From Mucilaginibacter tundrae (GTDB taxonomy: Bacteria > Bacteroidota > Bacteroidia > Sphingobacteriales > Sphingobacteriaceae): a DNA stretch of 64,000 nt. The position numbers and the translations under genes are program-made. The DNA is taken from assembly GCF_013408825.1 (NCBI RefSeq), contig NZ_JACCBZ010000011.1:62001-126000 (forward strand), given 5' to 3'. Under the pieces are notes generated by a model that saw only the letters and a program-made list of their open reading frames with translations, searched no databases and was not told the origin of the DNA. Of this stretch, positions 44,897 through 54,245 are shown one piece after another. Positions within the stretch are counted from its first letter, which is position 1; the number at the start of each line of letters is the position of its first letter.

Positions 44897-45841
44897 ATGC
44901 CATCCGTTATTTGTACACTATTTGAAGGTAATTATCACAAAGGAGTAGCCGGACTGGTTAATTCTCTTTATTATTTTGATTTCAGGGGCGATGTTTTTAT
45001 AGGTTATAGGGGAGCGCTTCCGCAATGGGCTGATGCTGCAGAAAATAACCCCTCATTAAATTGGGCCAATGCCAAAATACTTAAAGCTGCTGATGGCTTG
45101 AATCTGCATTTTTTACCTGTTGATACACATTTCCATTTTACAACTTATAAGCCATATTTTATGTTGCAACTATTGGAAGGTGTGGCAAAGGATGCTGATG
45201 GTGTAATGTATTTTGACCCGGACATAATAGTAAAATGCAAATGGGATTTTTACGAAAAATGGATAACTTTTGGAGTAGGCATCATACATGAAATTATCAA
45301 TAACGATATGCCGCCAAATCACCCTGTGCGTTTAATGTGGAAAGACAGGATTGAACAAAGTGGAAAAGAGGTAACCCGGTTATTACACTCCTACATTAAT
45401 GCTGGCTTTTGTGGAGTTTCAAGAAGCCACATTGAATTTATTAAGACGTGGTGTTATATGATCGATTTTGCTATTGAACACTTCGAGTTTGACCCGGCTA
45501 CCTTCTTACTTGACGATCCGTCGTCGATATTTCGCGGAGATCAGGATGCATTAAATATGGCTGCCATGTGCAGCCAATCTCCTGTAAGCGAAATGGGTCC
45601 ACAGGCAATGGGCTTTATACATGGCGGTTATACAATGTCTCATGCTGTCGGTTCGCCTAAGCCCTGGAATAAGAGATTTATTTTTTCCGCGCTTAAAGGT
45701 TATCCGCCGGGTACGGCTGATAAGGATTTTTGGTTGCATGCGAAATCTCCTATAAAAATTTATAGTGATCAGCAGGTAAGGTTAAAGCGGTTGTCTATTT
45801 CAGCCGCGGCTTTTATGAGCCGTTTTTATAAAAGAAATTAA
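44897..45841 (+). CDS. GT-A fold glycosyltransferase-like protein
   Basis: A 314-residue protein with features of a nucleotide-diphospho-sugar transferase: an N-terminal VICTLFEGNYHKGVAGLVNSL segment, DxD motif in MYFDPDIIV (Asp107, Asp109), INAGFCGVSRSH and a final DQDALNMAA segment, the order found in GT8-like enzymes. No membrane segment. It probably transfers a sugar to the growing lipid-linked unit in the cytoplasm. Linkage and donor are not predictable. Confidence 0.72.
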   Translation: MPSVICTLFEGNYHKGVAGLVNSLYYFDFRGDVFIGYRGALPQWADAAENNPSLNWANAKILKAADGLNLHFLPVDTHFHFTTYKPYFMLQLLEGVAKDADGVMYFDPDIIVKCKWDFYEKWITFGVGIIHEIINNDMPPNHPVRLMWKDRIEQSGKEVTRLLHSYINAGFCGVSRSHIEFIKTWCYMIDFAIEHFEFDPATFLLDDPSSIFRGDQDALNMAAMCSQSPVSEMGPQAMGFIHGGYTMSHAVGSPKPWNKRFIFSALKGYPPGTADKDFWLHAKSPIKIYSDQQVRLKRLSISAAAFMSRFYKRN

Positions 45842-45871
45842 TAAAATAATTATTGTTTGTAACTTGTTGCC

Positions 45872-46414
45872 TTGGGACGTATTAAATATATATTATCTGA
45901 ATTTAAAATTTGGTTTTGTAATTTTATAATTGCCTACATACCATCGCATGCTATAAGATTAGCTTATTATCGTTATATTATGGGTTTTAAGATAGGCAAG
46001 GGGTCAAGCATACTTTTAGGTTGTCGTTTTAACACATCCGGATTATTTATTATAAAAGAAAATAGTACCATTAATCAGTTTTGCCACCTGGATAATCGTG
46101 GAGGGATCGAGATCGGAAGTAATGTATCTATCTCTCCTAAAGTAAGTTTAATAACAGCCGATCATGATTTAAACAGTAAAGATTTTATCGGCAGATCAGC
46201 CGCTATAATTATTGAGGATTATGTTTTTGTAGGATATGGGGCTATTGTTTTAAAAAATTGTGATCTGAAAATTGGATCAGTACTTGGCGCCGCATCTTTA
46301 TTAGCACATTCAACAGAAAGCTATGGGATTTATATGGGAGTACCGGCTAAGTTAATAAAATACAGAACGAAAGATTTTGATTACACATGCAATTATAAAA
46401 GGCTTTTTAATTAG
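45872..46414 (+). CDS. Hexapeptide-repeat acyltransferase (WbbJ-like)
   Basis: A 180-residue left-handed beta-helix acetyltransferase. The start must be TTG 45872, since a stop codon lies four codons upstream in frame and the next ATG removes the N-terminal helix. Seen: repeated [I/V]G..S turns (IKENSTINQFCHLDNRGGIEIGSNVSISPKVSLIT region, about 62-98), catalytic His in TADHDLNS, and the closing GAIVLKNCDLKIGSVLGAASL and MGVPAKLIKYR. It O- or N-acetylates a sugar of the polymer. Confidence 0.87.
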   Translation: MGRIKYILSEFKIWFCNFIIAYIPSHAIRLAYYRYIMGFKIGKGSSILLGCRFNTSGLFIIKENSTINQFCHLDNRGGIEIGSNVSISPKVSLITADHDLNSKDFIGRSAAIIIEDYVFVGYGAIVLKNCDLKIGSVLGAASLLAHSTESYGIYMGVPAKLIKYRTKDFDYTCNYKRLFN

Positions 46415-46520
46415 TAAAGTTATAGCCTAATGTATACATGTATGTATGTGACAGCTAAGATACGCGGTAAGTAAAATGTTTATCAAGTAATTATAATTCA
46501 TTATTAAACAATATAACCTT

Positions 46521-47327
46521 ATGAAACGTGTTTATATTGAAAATAGCTGGAAAGATAGCTGGAAATACTCTTATCCCTACGATCTTCTGGAGATTTATGG
46601 AGAAGATAAAGGAAACGAAGGCTACTCGTATGCTTATCAGAAGAGACGCGACAATACCATATCTCTTATAAAAAGTGTTACAAAAAACGGTGATTGTATT
46701 TTAGATGTAGCAGCTGCACAAGGCAATTTTTCTTTAAAATTGGCTGAGTTAGGTTATAATGTAATATGGAACGACATCAGGGAAGATCTTGCTGAATACG
46801 TTGAAATGAAAAGAGAGACGGGCAATATTGTATACAAGCCTGGTAATGCATTTGATGTAAAGTTTGATAAGCTTTTTGATCTGGTGCTCGCAACAGAAGT
46901 TATTGAGCATGTCGCTCATCCTGATGAATTTCTTTTAAACCTTTCAAAACTGGTAAAGCCGGGTGGATATGTAGTGATCTCAACCCCTTTAGGCTCCTAT
47001 TTTAAAAACAATCTTCCAAAATTCAGCGAATTTGCAAACCCTGACATATTTGAATCAAGGCAATTTGGGCCAAACTCTGATGATCACATTTTTCTTCTTC
47101 ATCTGGATGAAATTCCGGCATTAGCGGAAAAAGCCAAATTGCAAATAGTAAATATTAAATATTGTACTAATACTTTAACTAATGGGCACTTCAAATTAAG
47201 TCCTTTATTAAAGTTGTTGCCCAAAAAATGGGTGTTCAACTTTGAGGCTTTTACGCAGAAGCTGCCAAAGTTTATTGGGAAACGTATTCATACCAATTTT
47301 GCCGTGTTATTAAAAAGAACGGTATAA
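46521..47327 (+). CDS. Class I SAM-dependent methyltransferase
   Basis: A 268-residue methyltransferase. Seen: SAM-binding motif I ILDVAAAQGNFSLKLAE, post-I VIWNDIR, motif II/III LVLATEVIEHVAHPDEFLLNL and LVKPGGYVVISTP. Full length without other domains. In the polysaccharide cluster it probably methylates a sugar or the chain end. It stands between two short gaps (106 and 182 bp) and does not overlap its neighbours. Confidence 0.85.
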   Translation: MKRVYIENSWKDSWKYSYPYDLLEIYGEDKGNEGYSYAYQKRRDNTISLIKSVTKNGDCILDVAAAQGNFSLKLAELGYNVIWNDIREDLAEYVEMKRETGNIVYKPGNAFDVKFDKLFDLVLATEVIEHVAHPDEFLLNLSKLVKPGGYVVISTPLGSYFKNNLPKFSEFANPDIFESRQFGPNSDDHIFLLHLDEIPALAEKAKLQIVNIKYCTNTLTNGHFKLSPLLKLLPKKWVFNFEAFTQKLPKFIGKRIHTNFAVLLKRTV

Positions 47328-47509
47328 GTAGCTGTGGACTGTATAAGTTGCTCTAAAACAGGGTAGGAGTACTAATAGTTTTGTCGTTTTGTATTTATAA
47401 ATATTATTTTTCAATATCCTTTAGTTTAACGTTTATAGAACATTTTGATGATTATTAAAATACTTTCCTTTTAAATTATTAATATTATAGCTTATTTGCT
47501 TTTGTTGCA

Positions 47510-48472
47510 ATGAAAACAGCATTTATTACAGGAATTACCGGGCAGGACGGAGCATATTTAGCTCAGTTACTAATTCAAAAAAAATATCAGGTTATTGGTT
47601 TAACCAGAAGCTATAATAATATTAATGTAACTAATTTTAAGTATCTTAATATCGATGGGCAAATCACATTTGAAGAGTGTGATCTGCTTGATTTTTCAAG
47701 CATAATAAAATTATTGTTACGGTACCGCCCGGATGAGTTTTATAATTTAGCTGCACAAAGCTCTGTCGGGGTTTCATTTGAACAACCTATTGGAACCATT
47801 AATTATAATACACAGTCAGTGCTTAATATTTTGGAGAGTATTAGATTGTTAAAATTAGATACTAAAGTATACCAGGCATCAAGCAGTGAAATGTTTGGCC
47901 GGGTTAATACGTTACCGGTAAATGAACAAACTCCTCTGCATCCACTCAGTCCTTATGCTATATCAAAAGCGTCTGCCTATTGGATAGGAATAAATTACAG
48001 GGAATCATATAACGTTAATTGCGTAAATGGTATTTTATTTAATCATGAGTCCTATTTAAGGAGCCCCAATTTTTTTGTAAAAAAAGTAATTCGTACTTCT
48101 TTAGAAATAAAACACAAAAATAAAGACAGCTTACATGTTGGTGATATCGATATAAAAAGAGATTTTGGGTACGCTCCCGACTATGTGAAAGCAATGTGGC
48201 TTTCCCTGCAGCAGGATAAACCCTATGATTATATTATATGTTCAGGTACATCAATTTATCTTCGCGAAATAATTGATTACGTGTTTGATTATCTGAGTAT
48301 ATCAAAAGATAAACTTATTGAAGATCCTGCATTATTCAGGCCGACAGAAATTGTTGATATCTATGGCGATAACACGAAAGCTAAAACTATGTTGAATTGG
48401 GAGTATGATAAATCATTTTTTGATGTTTTAGATATTTTAATTCATGAAGAATCCGCGAATATGAAGGTATAA
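47510..48472 (+). CDS. GDP-mannose 4,6-dehydratase family protein
   Basis: A 320-residue extended SDR closest to GDP-mannose 4,6-dehydratases. Seen: nucleotide-binding TGITGQDGAYLAQLL (8-22 region), NLAAQSSVGVSFEQP, QASSSEMFG, catalytic YAISK (Tyr149, Lys153), NHESYLRSP and RDFGYAPDYVKAMW. It would convert GDP-mannose to the 4-keto-6-deoxy intermediate used for fucose, rhamnose or perosamine. It is shorter than typical Gmd (about 345-370 residues), so a related reductase activity cannot be excluded. Confidence 0.82.
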   Translation: MKTAFITGITGQDGAYLAQLLIQKKYQVIGLTRSYNNINVTNFKYLNIDGQITFEECDLLDFSSIIKLLLRYRPDEFYNLAAQSSVGVSFEQPIGTINYNTQSVLNILESIRLLKLDTKVYQASSSEMFGRVNTLPVNEQTPLHPLSPYAISKASAYWIGINYRESYNVNCVNGILFNHESYLRSPNFFVKKVIRTSLEIKHKNKDSLHVGDIDIKRDFGYAPDYVKAMWLSLQQDKPYDYIICSGTSIYLREIIDYVFDYLSISKDKLIEDPALFRPTEIVDIYGDNTKAKTMLNWEYDKSFFDVLDILIHEESANMKV

Positions 48473-48555
48473 CGATTGAAATTTTGATTTTTGTTTGTCA
48501 GGCGTAATTTATTCATTTTGATCACTTACCACATTTAAAAACATTTTTTGAAATA

Positions 48556-49701
48556 GTGAAAATTTTATTCATTTGCAGTTCCCTTGAACAAGGAAAAGAT
48601 GGGGTTGGGGATTATACACGCAGGCTTGCTGTTGAAATGATCAGAAACGGGCACCAGGTAGCAGCCCTTACTTTAAACGATAAACATATTACCAAGGAGG
48701 ACGACACCAGCCAGGGTGCTGACGGGATCACATTGCGTGTTCTTCGTATCCCTTCAATTTATACTGTGGAACAACGGTATAGCAAATTATCTGTTTTTTT
48801 TAATGACTTTAACCCCGACCTGGTGAGCCTCCAGTACTCTGGTTTTGGCTTTCACAAATATGGGTTACCATTTGATATGCTTACCAGGTTCAGATCTGTA
48901 ATAGGTAAAACGAAACTGCATATCATGTTTCACGAGCTTTGGTGCGGGATGGCAGCAAGCGCGGGTATAAAAGAACGAATATTAGGTAAATTGCAGGAGC
49001 TTTTTTTAAAATTGCTATTGACGAAATTGAAACCGGATAGCGTTTTTACCAGTATCCAATATTATGCTGATTGTTTAAAACAACTGGGCATTTATTCGAG
49101 CGTTGTGCCGATTTTTGGTACTATTAGTTTGGATGAATTTGGGAGTGAAGCAGAGCTTAGTGAGCTAGCTGACAGAATAGGTTTATCTGATGCATTAAAC
49201 AGCCCTTCAAACTGGCTCATACTTGGTTTTTTTGGGACCGTTTATCCTTGTATGGGATTAGACGCCTTGATCCAAAATGCCGCCACAGCCGCTACTCAAA
49301 TAAACAAAAAGCTGGGTATTCTTTTAATAGGGCATAATCGCGGGCAGGATATTAATGCCCTTGTTCAAAACATGGATAATGTTACTGTTTGGAAAACCGG
49401 ATTGCTTAACGAAGCGATGATCAATCAAATGATGCGCACTGCAGATATTGGCGTAGTTACAAGCGCAGTTGATGGTTTAAATAAAAGTACAACCGCCATA
49501 GCGTGGATGGAGCGGGGCATTCCGGTGATCGTTTCGGGAGAAGACCAAGCTTACAGCAAGGAACAGATGCAACTATTGGGGGTTTACCAGATAAAAACAG
49601 AAACTGATGTTAAAGACGCCTTTAACAATAAGGGAAGTTTGATGCCTGCCGGTAGAATAGCCTATGTTGCCGACGAATATGGTAAATTAGATAAGGTGTA
49701 A
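48556..49701 (+). CDS. Glycosyltransferase family 4-like protein (GTG start)
   Basis: A 381-residue GT-B fold glycosyltransferase. The start is GTG 48556 (KILFICSSLEQGKDGVGDYTRR follows), as no nearby ATG preserves this N-terminal donor of the fold. Seen: GVGDYTRRLAVEM loop, FFGTVYPCMG phosphate-binding region, and the C-terminal pattern IGVVTSAVDGLNKSTTAIAWMERGIPVIV. The usual final EX7E motif is altered (first Glu replaced by Asp/Gly), so assignment to GT4 is by overall pattern. Confidence 0.78.
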   Translation: MKILFICSSLEQGKDGVGDYTRRLAVEMIRNGHQVAALTLNDKHITKEDDTSQGADGITLRVLRIPSIYTVEQRYSKLSVFFNDFNPDLVSLQYSGFGFHKYGLPFDMLTRFRSVIGKTKLHIMFHELWCGMAASAGIKERILGKLQELFLKLLLTKLKPDSVFTSIQYYADCLKQLGIYSSVVPIFGTISLDEFGSEAELSELADRIGLSDALNSPSNWLILGFFGTVYPCMGLDALIQNAATAATQINKKLGILLIGHNRGQDINALVQNMDNVTVWKTGLLNEAMINQMMRTADIGVVTSAVDGLNKSTTAIAWMERGIPVIVSGEDQAYSKEQMQLLGVYQIKTETDVKDAFNNKGSLMPAGRIAYVADEYGKLDKV

Positions 49702-49830
49702 TACCTATAAAAGTTTAGAAATTTTTATATTTTTGAGAAGGTTGTATGTGCATCTATTATAAATATTGCATATACCCTTAAAAAAACTTATAAAATATTC
49801 AATGCAAAGGCTTGAATTGTGTGATAAATT

Positions 49831-50988
49831 ATGAAAGATCGTGCTTCACAAACGTATGGACATGAAAGTGTAAGTAAAAAAAAAAAAATACTTTTAATGG
49901 GCCACGTTGATGGTTTAGGGGGCGCTCAAACCGCTTATAAGGAATTATATGAATTTGTTAACACCGAAGGGTTTGAAGTTAAATTTATAAGTATTACCGA
50001 TTACGCAACTATTAAGGAGCCATTTAACAGCGCTCACCTCATTGGCAAAATTGAACACAAGAGCGTCGGCCTGATCAGTAAAATTAAAAAATGGAAATCA
50101 TTGCTATTAGTAGGTGTCGGTTCAAAATTTTTTAATCCTGATATATTCATAAGTGTAGGGTTATCTAATTCTTCCATTTTTATTTCCAGGTTTTTAAATA
50201 AAAATTGCTTTAAAATTGCTCAGGATTTTATTGCCGACAGATCTAAAAATGAAAGGATCTGGAATTTGAGTCGTGCCAGATTCAACGGCATTGCGGTTCA
50301 GGCACCATCAATGGTAAATTATTGGCGTAATCTTGAATCTGATGTTAAAGGCATAAACTGGCTGCCATGTTTTCCTGAACAACCAATAGAAGGCGTTACA
50401 CGAAAAAATGGAAAAGAAGCCGGTCACGAGGTACGGCTCGCTTATTTTGGCCGTTTGGCAGGCAACAAAGGATTGCCATTATTGCTACATGCGCTCGCTT
50501 CATTACCGGCAACAGACAATACAACACTTGATTTATGGGGTACGGGTGAAGAAGAAGCTAATCTGCGCGAATTGACCGAACAGCTTACATTAGGCAACAA
50601 AATAAAATTTGCCGGAAGTTACCCCTTTGGGAAAGAAGGCGCTCAGTTAATGGTTTCATATGATGCAATAGTACTTACCTCAACTAAAACAGAAGGTTTG
50701 CCGCTTATTTTGCTAGAGGCAATGGCTTATGGATTACCATTTTTGGCCACGGATATTGGTGCAATTCAGGATTGCTGTATCAATAACCCGGATACAATTT
50801 TGGTACAACCAGTACAGGAGGATATTACAAAGGGGCTATCTGTTTTAATCGATCGGATAAAAAATAATGAATTTGACACTGAACGTTTAATGTCATTTTA
50901 TCAAAAAACATTTTCCTACGAAGTTATGTCTATTCGTTGGCGCGAATGTTTTAATAATCCAAAACTATTTTTTTATGGGAATGAATAA
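49831..50988 (+). CDS. Glycosyltransferase family 4 protein (poly-A tract near start)
   Basis: A 385-residue GT-B glycosyltransferase. Seen: N-terminal ILLMGHVDGLGGAQTAYKELY, RLAYFGRLAGNKGLPLLL, LDLWGTGEEEANL and the donor-site STKTEGLPLILLEAMAYGLPFLATDIG (EX7E). A run of 13 A (49876-49888) encodes Lys residues just before the first beta strand; slippage there would shift the frame. The 3' end overlaps the epimerase gene by 14 bp, indicating translational coupling. Confidence 0.88.
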   Translation: MKDRASQTYGHESVSKKKKILLMGHVDGLGGAQTAYKELYEFVNTEGFEVKFISITDYATIKEPFNSAHLIGKIEHKSVGLISKIKKWKSLLLVGVGSKFFNPDIFISVGLSNSSIFISRFLNKNCFKIAQDFIADRSKNERIWNLSRARFNGIAVQAPSMVNYWRNLESDVKGINWLPCFPEQPIEGVTRKNGKEAGHEVRLAYFGRLAGNKGLPLLLHALASLPATDNTTLDLWGTGEEEANLRELTEQLTLGNKIKFAGSYPFGKEGAQLMVSYDAIVLTSTKTEGLPLILLEAMAYGLPFLATDIGAIQDCCINNPDTILVQPVQEDITKGLSVLIDRIKNNEFDTERLMSFYQKTFSYEVMSIRWRECFNNPKLFFYGNE

Positions 50989-51907
50989 AACGGTACTTAT
51001 AACCGGGGCCTCTGGGTTTTTAGGTACGTGGGTTGCAGAAGTATTTACCAGAAAAGGTTACAAACTGATAGGAATCGATCTGAGGGCTCCCGACAAGCCC
51101 CAGCTATGGGATAGGTTTGCTACCTCATCTCTTGAATCTGTTGACTTAGATCATTTATTGATGGATTGCCAACTGTTTGCTGTTTGCCATTTAGCTGGCG
51201 GGGCTTCTGTCGCGTCTTCGGTTAATGATCCATTCGGCGATTTTTCGAGCCTATTGCCTGGGACGGTGCGGTTGGCTATTTATTTAATGCGCGCCCAGCC
51301 TAAAGCACGCCTGGTGTTGTTTTCAAGTGCCGCCGTTTACGGCAATCCGCAACAGTTGCCTATAACGGAAACTACTCCTATACTCCCAATTTCTCCATAT
51401 GGGATACATAAAGCCGGTGCAGAATTCTTGTTGGAGAATTACTCTAGAGCTTTTGGACTGAATGTTACAATTTTTAGAATTTTCTCGGTATATGGTCCGG
51501 GCCTGCGCAAGCAATTGATATATGATGTAAGCCAGCGGGCATTAAAAGCTTCTGCGGAAGGAAAAAGTGAGATTATGCTTTTTGGAACCGGAAATGAAAG
51601 CCGCGATTTTATTTATGTAGAAGATTTATGTGAGGCAACGCATATTTTACTTGAAAGCGAATCTAAAACTAATTTTTCTGTTTACAACATGGCATCCGGA
51701 ATTGAGAGCACCGTTGCCGATGTAGCAAATAATTTAATAAGGCACTTAAACATCGACATAAAAATAAAATTTAACGGGGAAGTACCTAAAGGCGACCCTA
51801 TTAATTGGCGGGCTGATATTACGAAATTGTTTGAACTTGGCTTCACACCCAAATACACTATTGATAAAGGTTTGGAAAAGATTGCCGATTGGGCTAAAAT
51901 GGAATAA
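50975..51907 (+). CDS. NAD-dependent epimerase/dehydratase
   Basis: A 310-residue extended SDR acting on a nucleotide sugar. Seen: TGASGFLGTWVAEVF at the N-terminus, HLAGGASV, FSSAAVYG, catalytic SPYGIHKAGAEF, and RDFIYVEDLCEATHILL. Starts at 50975 or 50981 are both possible. The first 14 bp overlap the preceding glycosyltransferase. It may be a UDP-sugar epimerase; the specific substrate is unknown. Confidence 0.88.
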   Translation: MGMNKTVLITGASGFLGTWVAEVFTRKGYKLIGIDLRAPDKPQLWDRFATSSLESVDLDHLLMDCQLFAVCHLAGGASVASSVNDPFGDFSSLLPGTVRLAIYLMRAQPKARLVLFSSAAVYGNPQQLPITETTPILPISPYGIHKAGAEFLLENYSRAFGLNVTIFRIFSVYGPGLRKQLIYDVSQRALKASAEGKSEIMLFGTGNESRDFIYVEDLCEATHILLESESKTNFSVYNMASGIESTVADVANNLIRHLNIDIKIKFNGEVPKGDPINWRADITKLFELGFTPKYTIDKGLEKIADWAKME

Positions 51908-51948
51908 ATAGATAGATAAACTAACTATGGTTAATACCACACGTTTAC

Positions 51949-53091
51949 ATGAAATATAATCCGGAGTTAGATTCTCTTAGAGCATTAGCTGCTATTGCCG
52001 TAATTGCAGCTCATTATACACTTTTTCCATGCGGCTGGATCGGTGTTCAATTCTTTTTCGTTCTTTCAGGTTTTTTAATTTCGAGCATTATTTTAAAAGG
52101 AAAAGAAAATTATATAAAAGGTACTGGTTTAGATTTTTTTTTAAAGTTTTATTCAAGAAGAATATTGCGGTTATTTCCTTTGTATTTCGGTTATTTAGCA
52201 ATATTAGCAGCTATTTATTTAGTATTTAAAAAACCACTTTCTTTTGGTCAGGAATGGCCCTCGCTGTTTACATATACCCTTAATTTCAGATGGTTGTTTA
52301 AAGATTATATATTTCATCCTTTTTACGGGCATTTATGGAGTTTATGTGTTGAATGGCAATTTTATCTATTGTGGCCATTCTTTATCTGGTTTTTGCCTCG
52401 CAAATATTTACTCAATATACTTTTATGGCTAATTCCCTTGGCCATGCTCATCCGGGTAGCTGAGTGCTGGATATGCATGCATATTAGTGGAAGTATTTCA
52501 TTCCATGGCAGCCCTGAAGACAGGGTACTTGCTTCCTATGTGCTTCCTTTTTCACATGTTGATGCATTTGTATTTGGTGCTATACTTTATAATGAAAAAA
52601 TTAGGCTTTTTTTGGCTAAGCCAATTGTGCTGTTAACCTGCCTTTGTAGTTGTTTAATTGCAGGTGCAATTCTTTTAGTTATATATTTACCTACCGGTAA
52701 TTATTATACTTTACCTTCATTAGGATGGCCTAATAAAATGCCATTTGGCTATCAATGGGTGTGGGGTTACAGCTTATTGAACCTTACAAGCGCATCGGTA
52801 ATTGCGGCTGTTATGGAACGGTCTTCTTCATGGCTGGCTTTTACCCGGTCACGGATACTCCAATATCTAGGGAAAATCTCGTATGGGATTTACGTTTTCC
52901 ATTTGATGATCGTTTCAACTATTCTTGGAGTAATGCAAAAGATAAAACCATTTCCTGGTGAGCGGTTGTTAGGGCTTTTAGTAGCAATTGTTACTACTTG
53001 TGTTATTGCTCATATATCCTACAAGTATTGGGAACAAAGATTTTTAAAACTAAAGGCAAAGGTGAAAATGCCCGCACCAAATACAAATTAA
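51949..53091 (+). CDS. Acyltransferase 3 family membrane protein
   Basis: A 380-residue OafA-type membrane O-acyltransferase. Seen: PELDSLRALAAIAVIAAHY with the conserved Arg/His region, GVQFFFVLSGFLISSIIL, RRILRLFPLYFGYLA and HLWSLCVEWQFYLLWPFFIWF. About ten helices. It probably O-acylates a sugar of the exported polymer. A second, divergent acyltransferase gene follows after 7 bp. Confidence 0.9.
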   Translation: MKYNPELDSLRALAAIAVIAAHYTLFPCGWIGVQFFFVLSGFLISSIILKGKENYIKGTGLDFFLKFYSRRILRLFPLYFGYLAILAAIYLVFKKPLSFGQEWPSLFTYTLNFRWLFKDYIFHPFYGHLWSLCVEWQFYLLWPFFIWFLPRKYLLNILLWLIPLAMLIRVAECWICMHISGSISFHGSPEDRVLASYVLPFSHVDAFVFGAILYNEKIRLFLAKPIVLLTCLCSCLIAGAILLVIYLPTGNYYTLPSLGWPNKMPFGYQWVWGYSLLNLTSASVIAAVMERSSSWLAFTRSRILQYLGKISYGIYVFHLMIVSTILGVMQKIKPFPGERLLGLLVAIVTTCVIAHISYKYWEQRFLKLKAKVKMPAPNTN

Positions 53092-53098
53092 CAAACCT

Positions 53099-54223
53099 GT
53101 GGAAATGGATTATAACATTAAAAGATTTTACTGGCTTGATATTTTACGGGGAGTAGCCGCCTTAAGTGTCGTATTCTGGCATTGGCAGCATTTCTTTTTT
53201 AATGGCACCTTTAATGATATGATGGGTAAAATTATTGACAAAAGTCATTATCCGCTTTATCATATTTTCAGGCCGTTTTATGGGCAGGGCTGGCGAGCGG
53301 TAGAATTGTTTTTTACACTTTCGGGCTTTATATTCTTCTGGTTATATTCATCTAAAATATCAAATAAAGAAGTTGGGTTTGAAAAATATTTAACGCTTCG
53401 TATCTCCCGGTTATATCCGTTGCATGTGCTAACTCTATTTGTAGTAATAATTGCCCAGTATTGTTTGTATCATACCAAAGGGTACAATTTTGTATACAAT
53501 GATTTTAGTGCCGGAGCATTTTTGGCGAATATTACCCTTACGTTTGACTGGTTCTCTTCTGCCATTACCTTTAACGGCCCGTCATGGTCCCTTTCCGTTG
53601 AAATGTTTTTATATTTGGTTTTTTTCTTGTTTTGTATTATAAAATTTAACCGCTGGTGGTATGCACTGCCGATGATTTTTATAGGCTATTTATTAAGAGG
53701 AACTTTCTTAGATTCGATGGGCACAGGTATTATGTCATTTTTTGCAGGGGGATGTATATTTTATTTATTTAACTGGCAAATGAATACATGGAGTAAAAAA
53801 TGGCGTATTTATTTTGCTATTTTCAGCATGCCGCTTATTATAATAGGGTCGATAATATTCAGGTATATAGCTAAAATAGAATTACCAGCATACTTTTTTG
53901 AATTAGCTATTTTTCCTTCAATAATTTTAACTATTTCCCTTCTCGAAGCTTCACTTGGTTATGGAATAGGTAAACATTTAGCGTTTATAGGTGATATCAG
54001 TTATTCCACCTATTTATGGCATTTCCCGCTCCAAATTATTTTTGTACTTGCAGTTAACTTTATTGGCAAAACCCGGGCGGTTTTCTATTCTCCCGTTACG
54101 TTGTTATTGTTTTTTGTTGTACTGATAACCATTTCAATTTTAAGTTATCATTACTTTGAGAAACCTATGCAAAATTACTTAAGGCAAAAATGGAATAACC
54201 GTCGTTTATCTTTTCGTAATTAA
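53099..54223 (+). CDS. Acyltransferase 3 family membrane protein
   Basis: A 374-residue OafA-type O-acyltransferase. Seen: FYWLDILRGVAALSVVFWHW, GWRAVELFFTLSGFIFFWLY, LRISRLYPLHVLTLFV and GPSWSLSVEMFLYLVFF. It shares the fold but little sequence with the preceding gene, so the pair is not a recent duplication; they may acylate different positions or use different donors. In the same transcript as its neighbours. Confidence 0.88.
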   Translation: MEMDYNIKRFYWLDILRGVAALSVVFWHWQHFFFNGTFNDMMGKIIDKSHYPLYHIFRPFYGQGWRAVELFFTLSGFIFFWLYSSKISNKEVGFEKYLTLRISRLYPLHVLTLFVVIIAQYCLYHTKGYNFVYNDFSAGAFLANITLTFDWFSSAITFNGPSWSLSVEMFLYLVFFLFCIIKFNRWWYALPMIFIGYLLRGTFLDSMGTGIMSFFAGGCIFYLFNWQMNTWSKKWRIYFAIFSMPLIIIGSIIFRYIAKIELPAYFFELAIFPSIILTISLLEASLGYGIGKHLAFIGDISYSTYLWHFPLQIIFVLAVNFIGKTRAVFYSPVTLLLFFVVLITISILSYHYFEKPMQNYLRQKWNNRRLSFRN

Positions 54224-54245
54224 TAACAAATATTAGATAATAATA

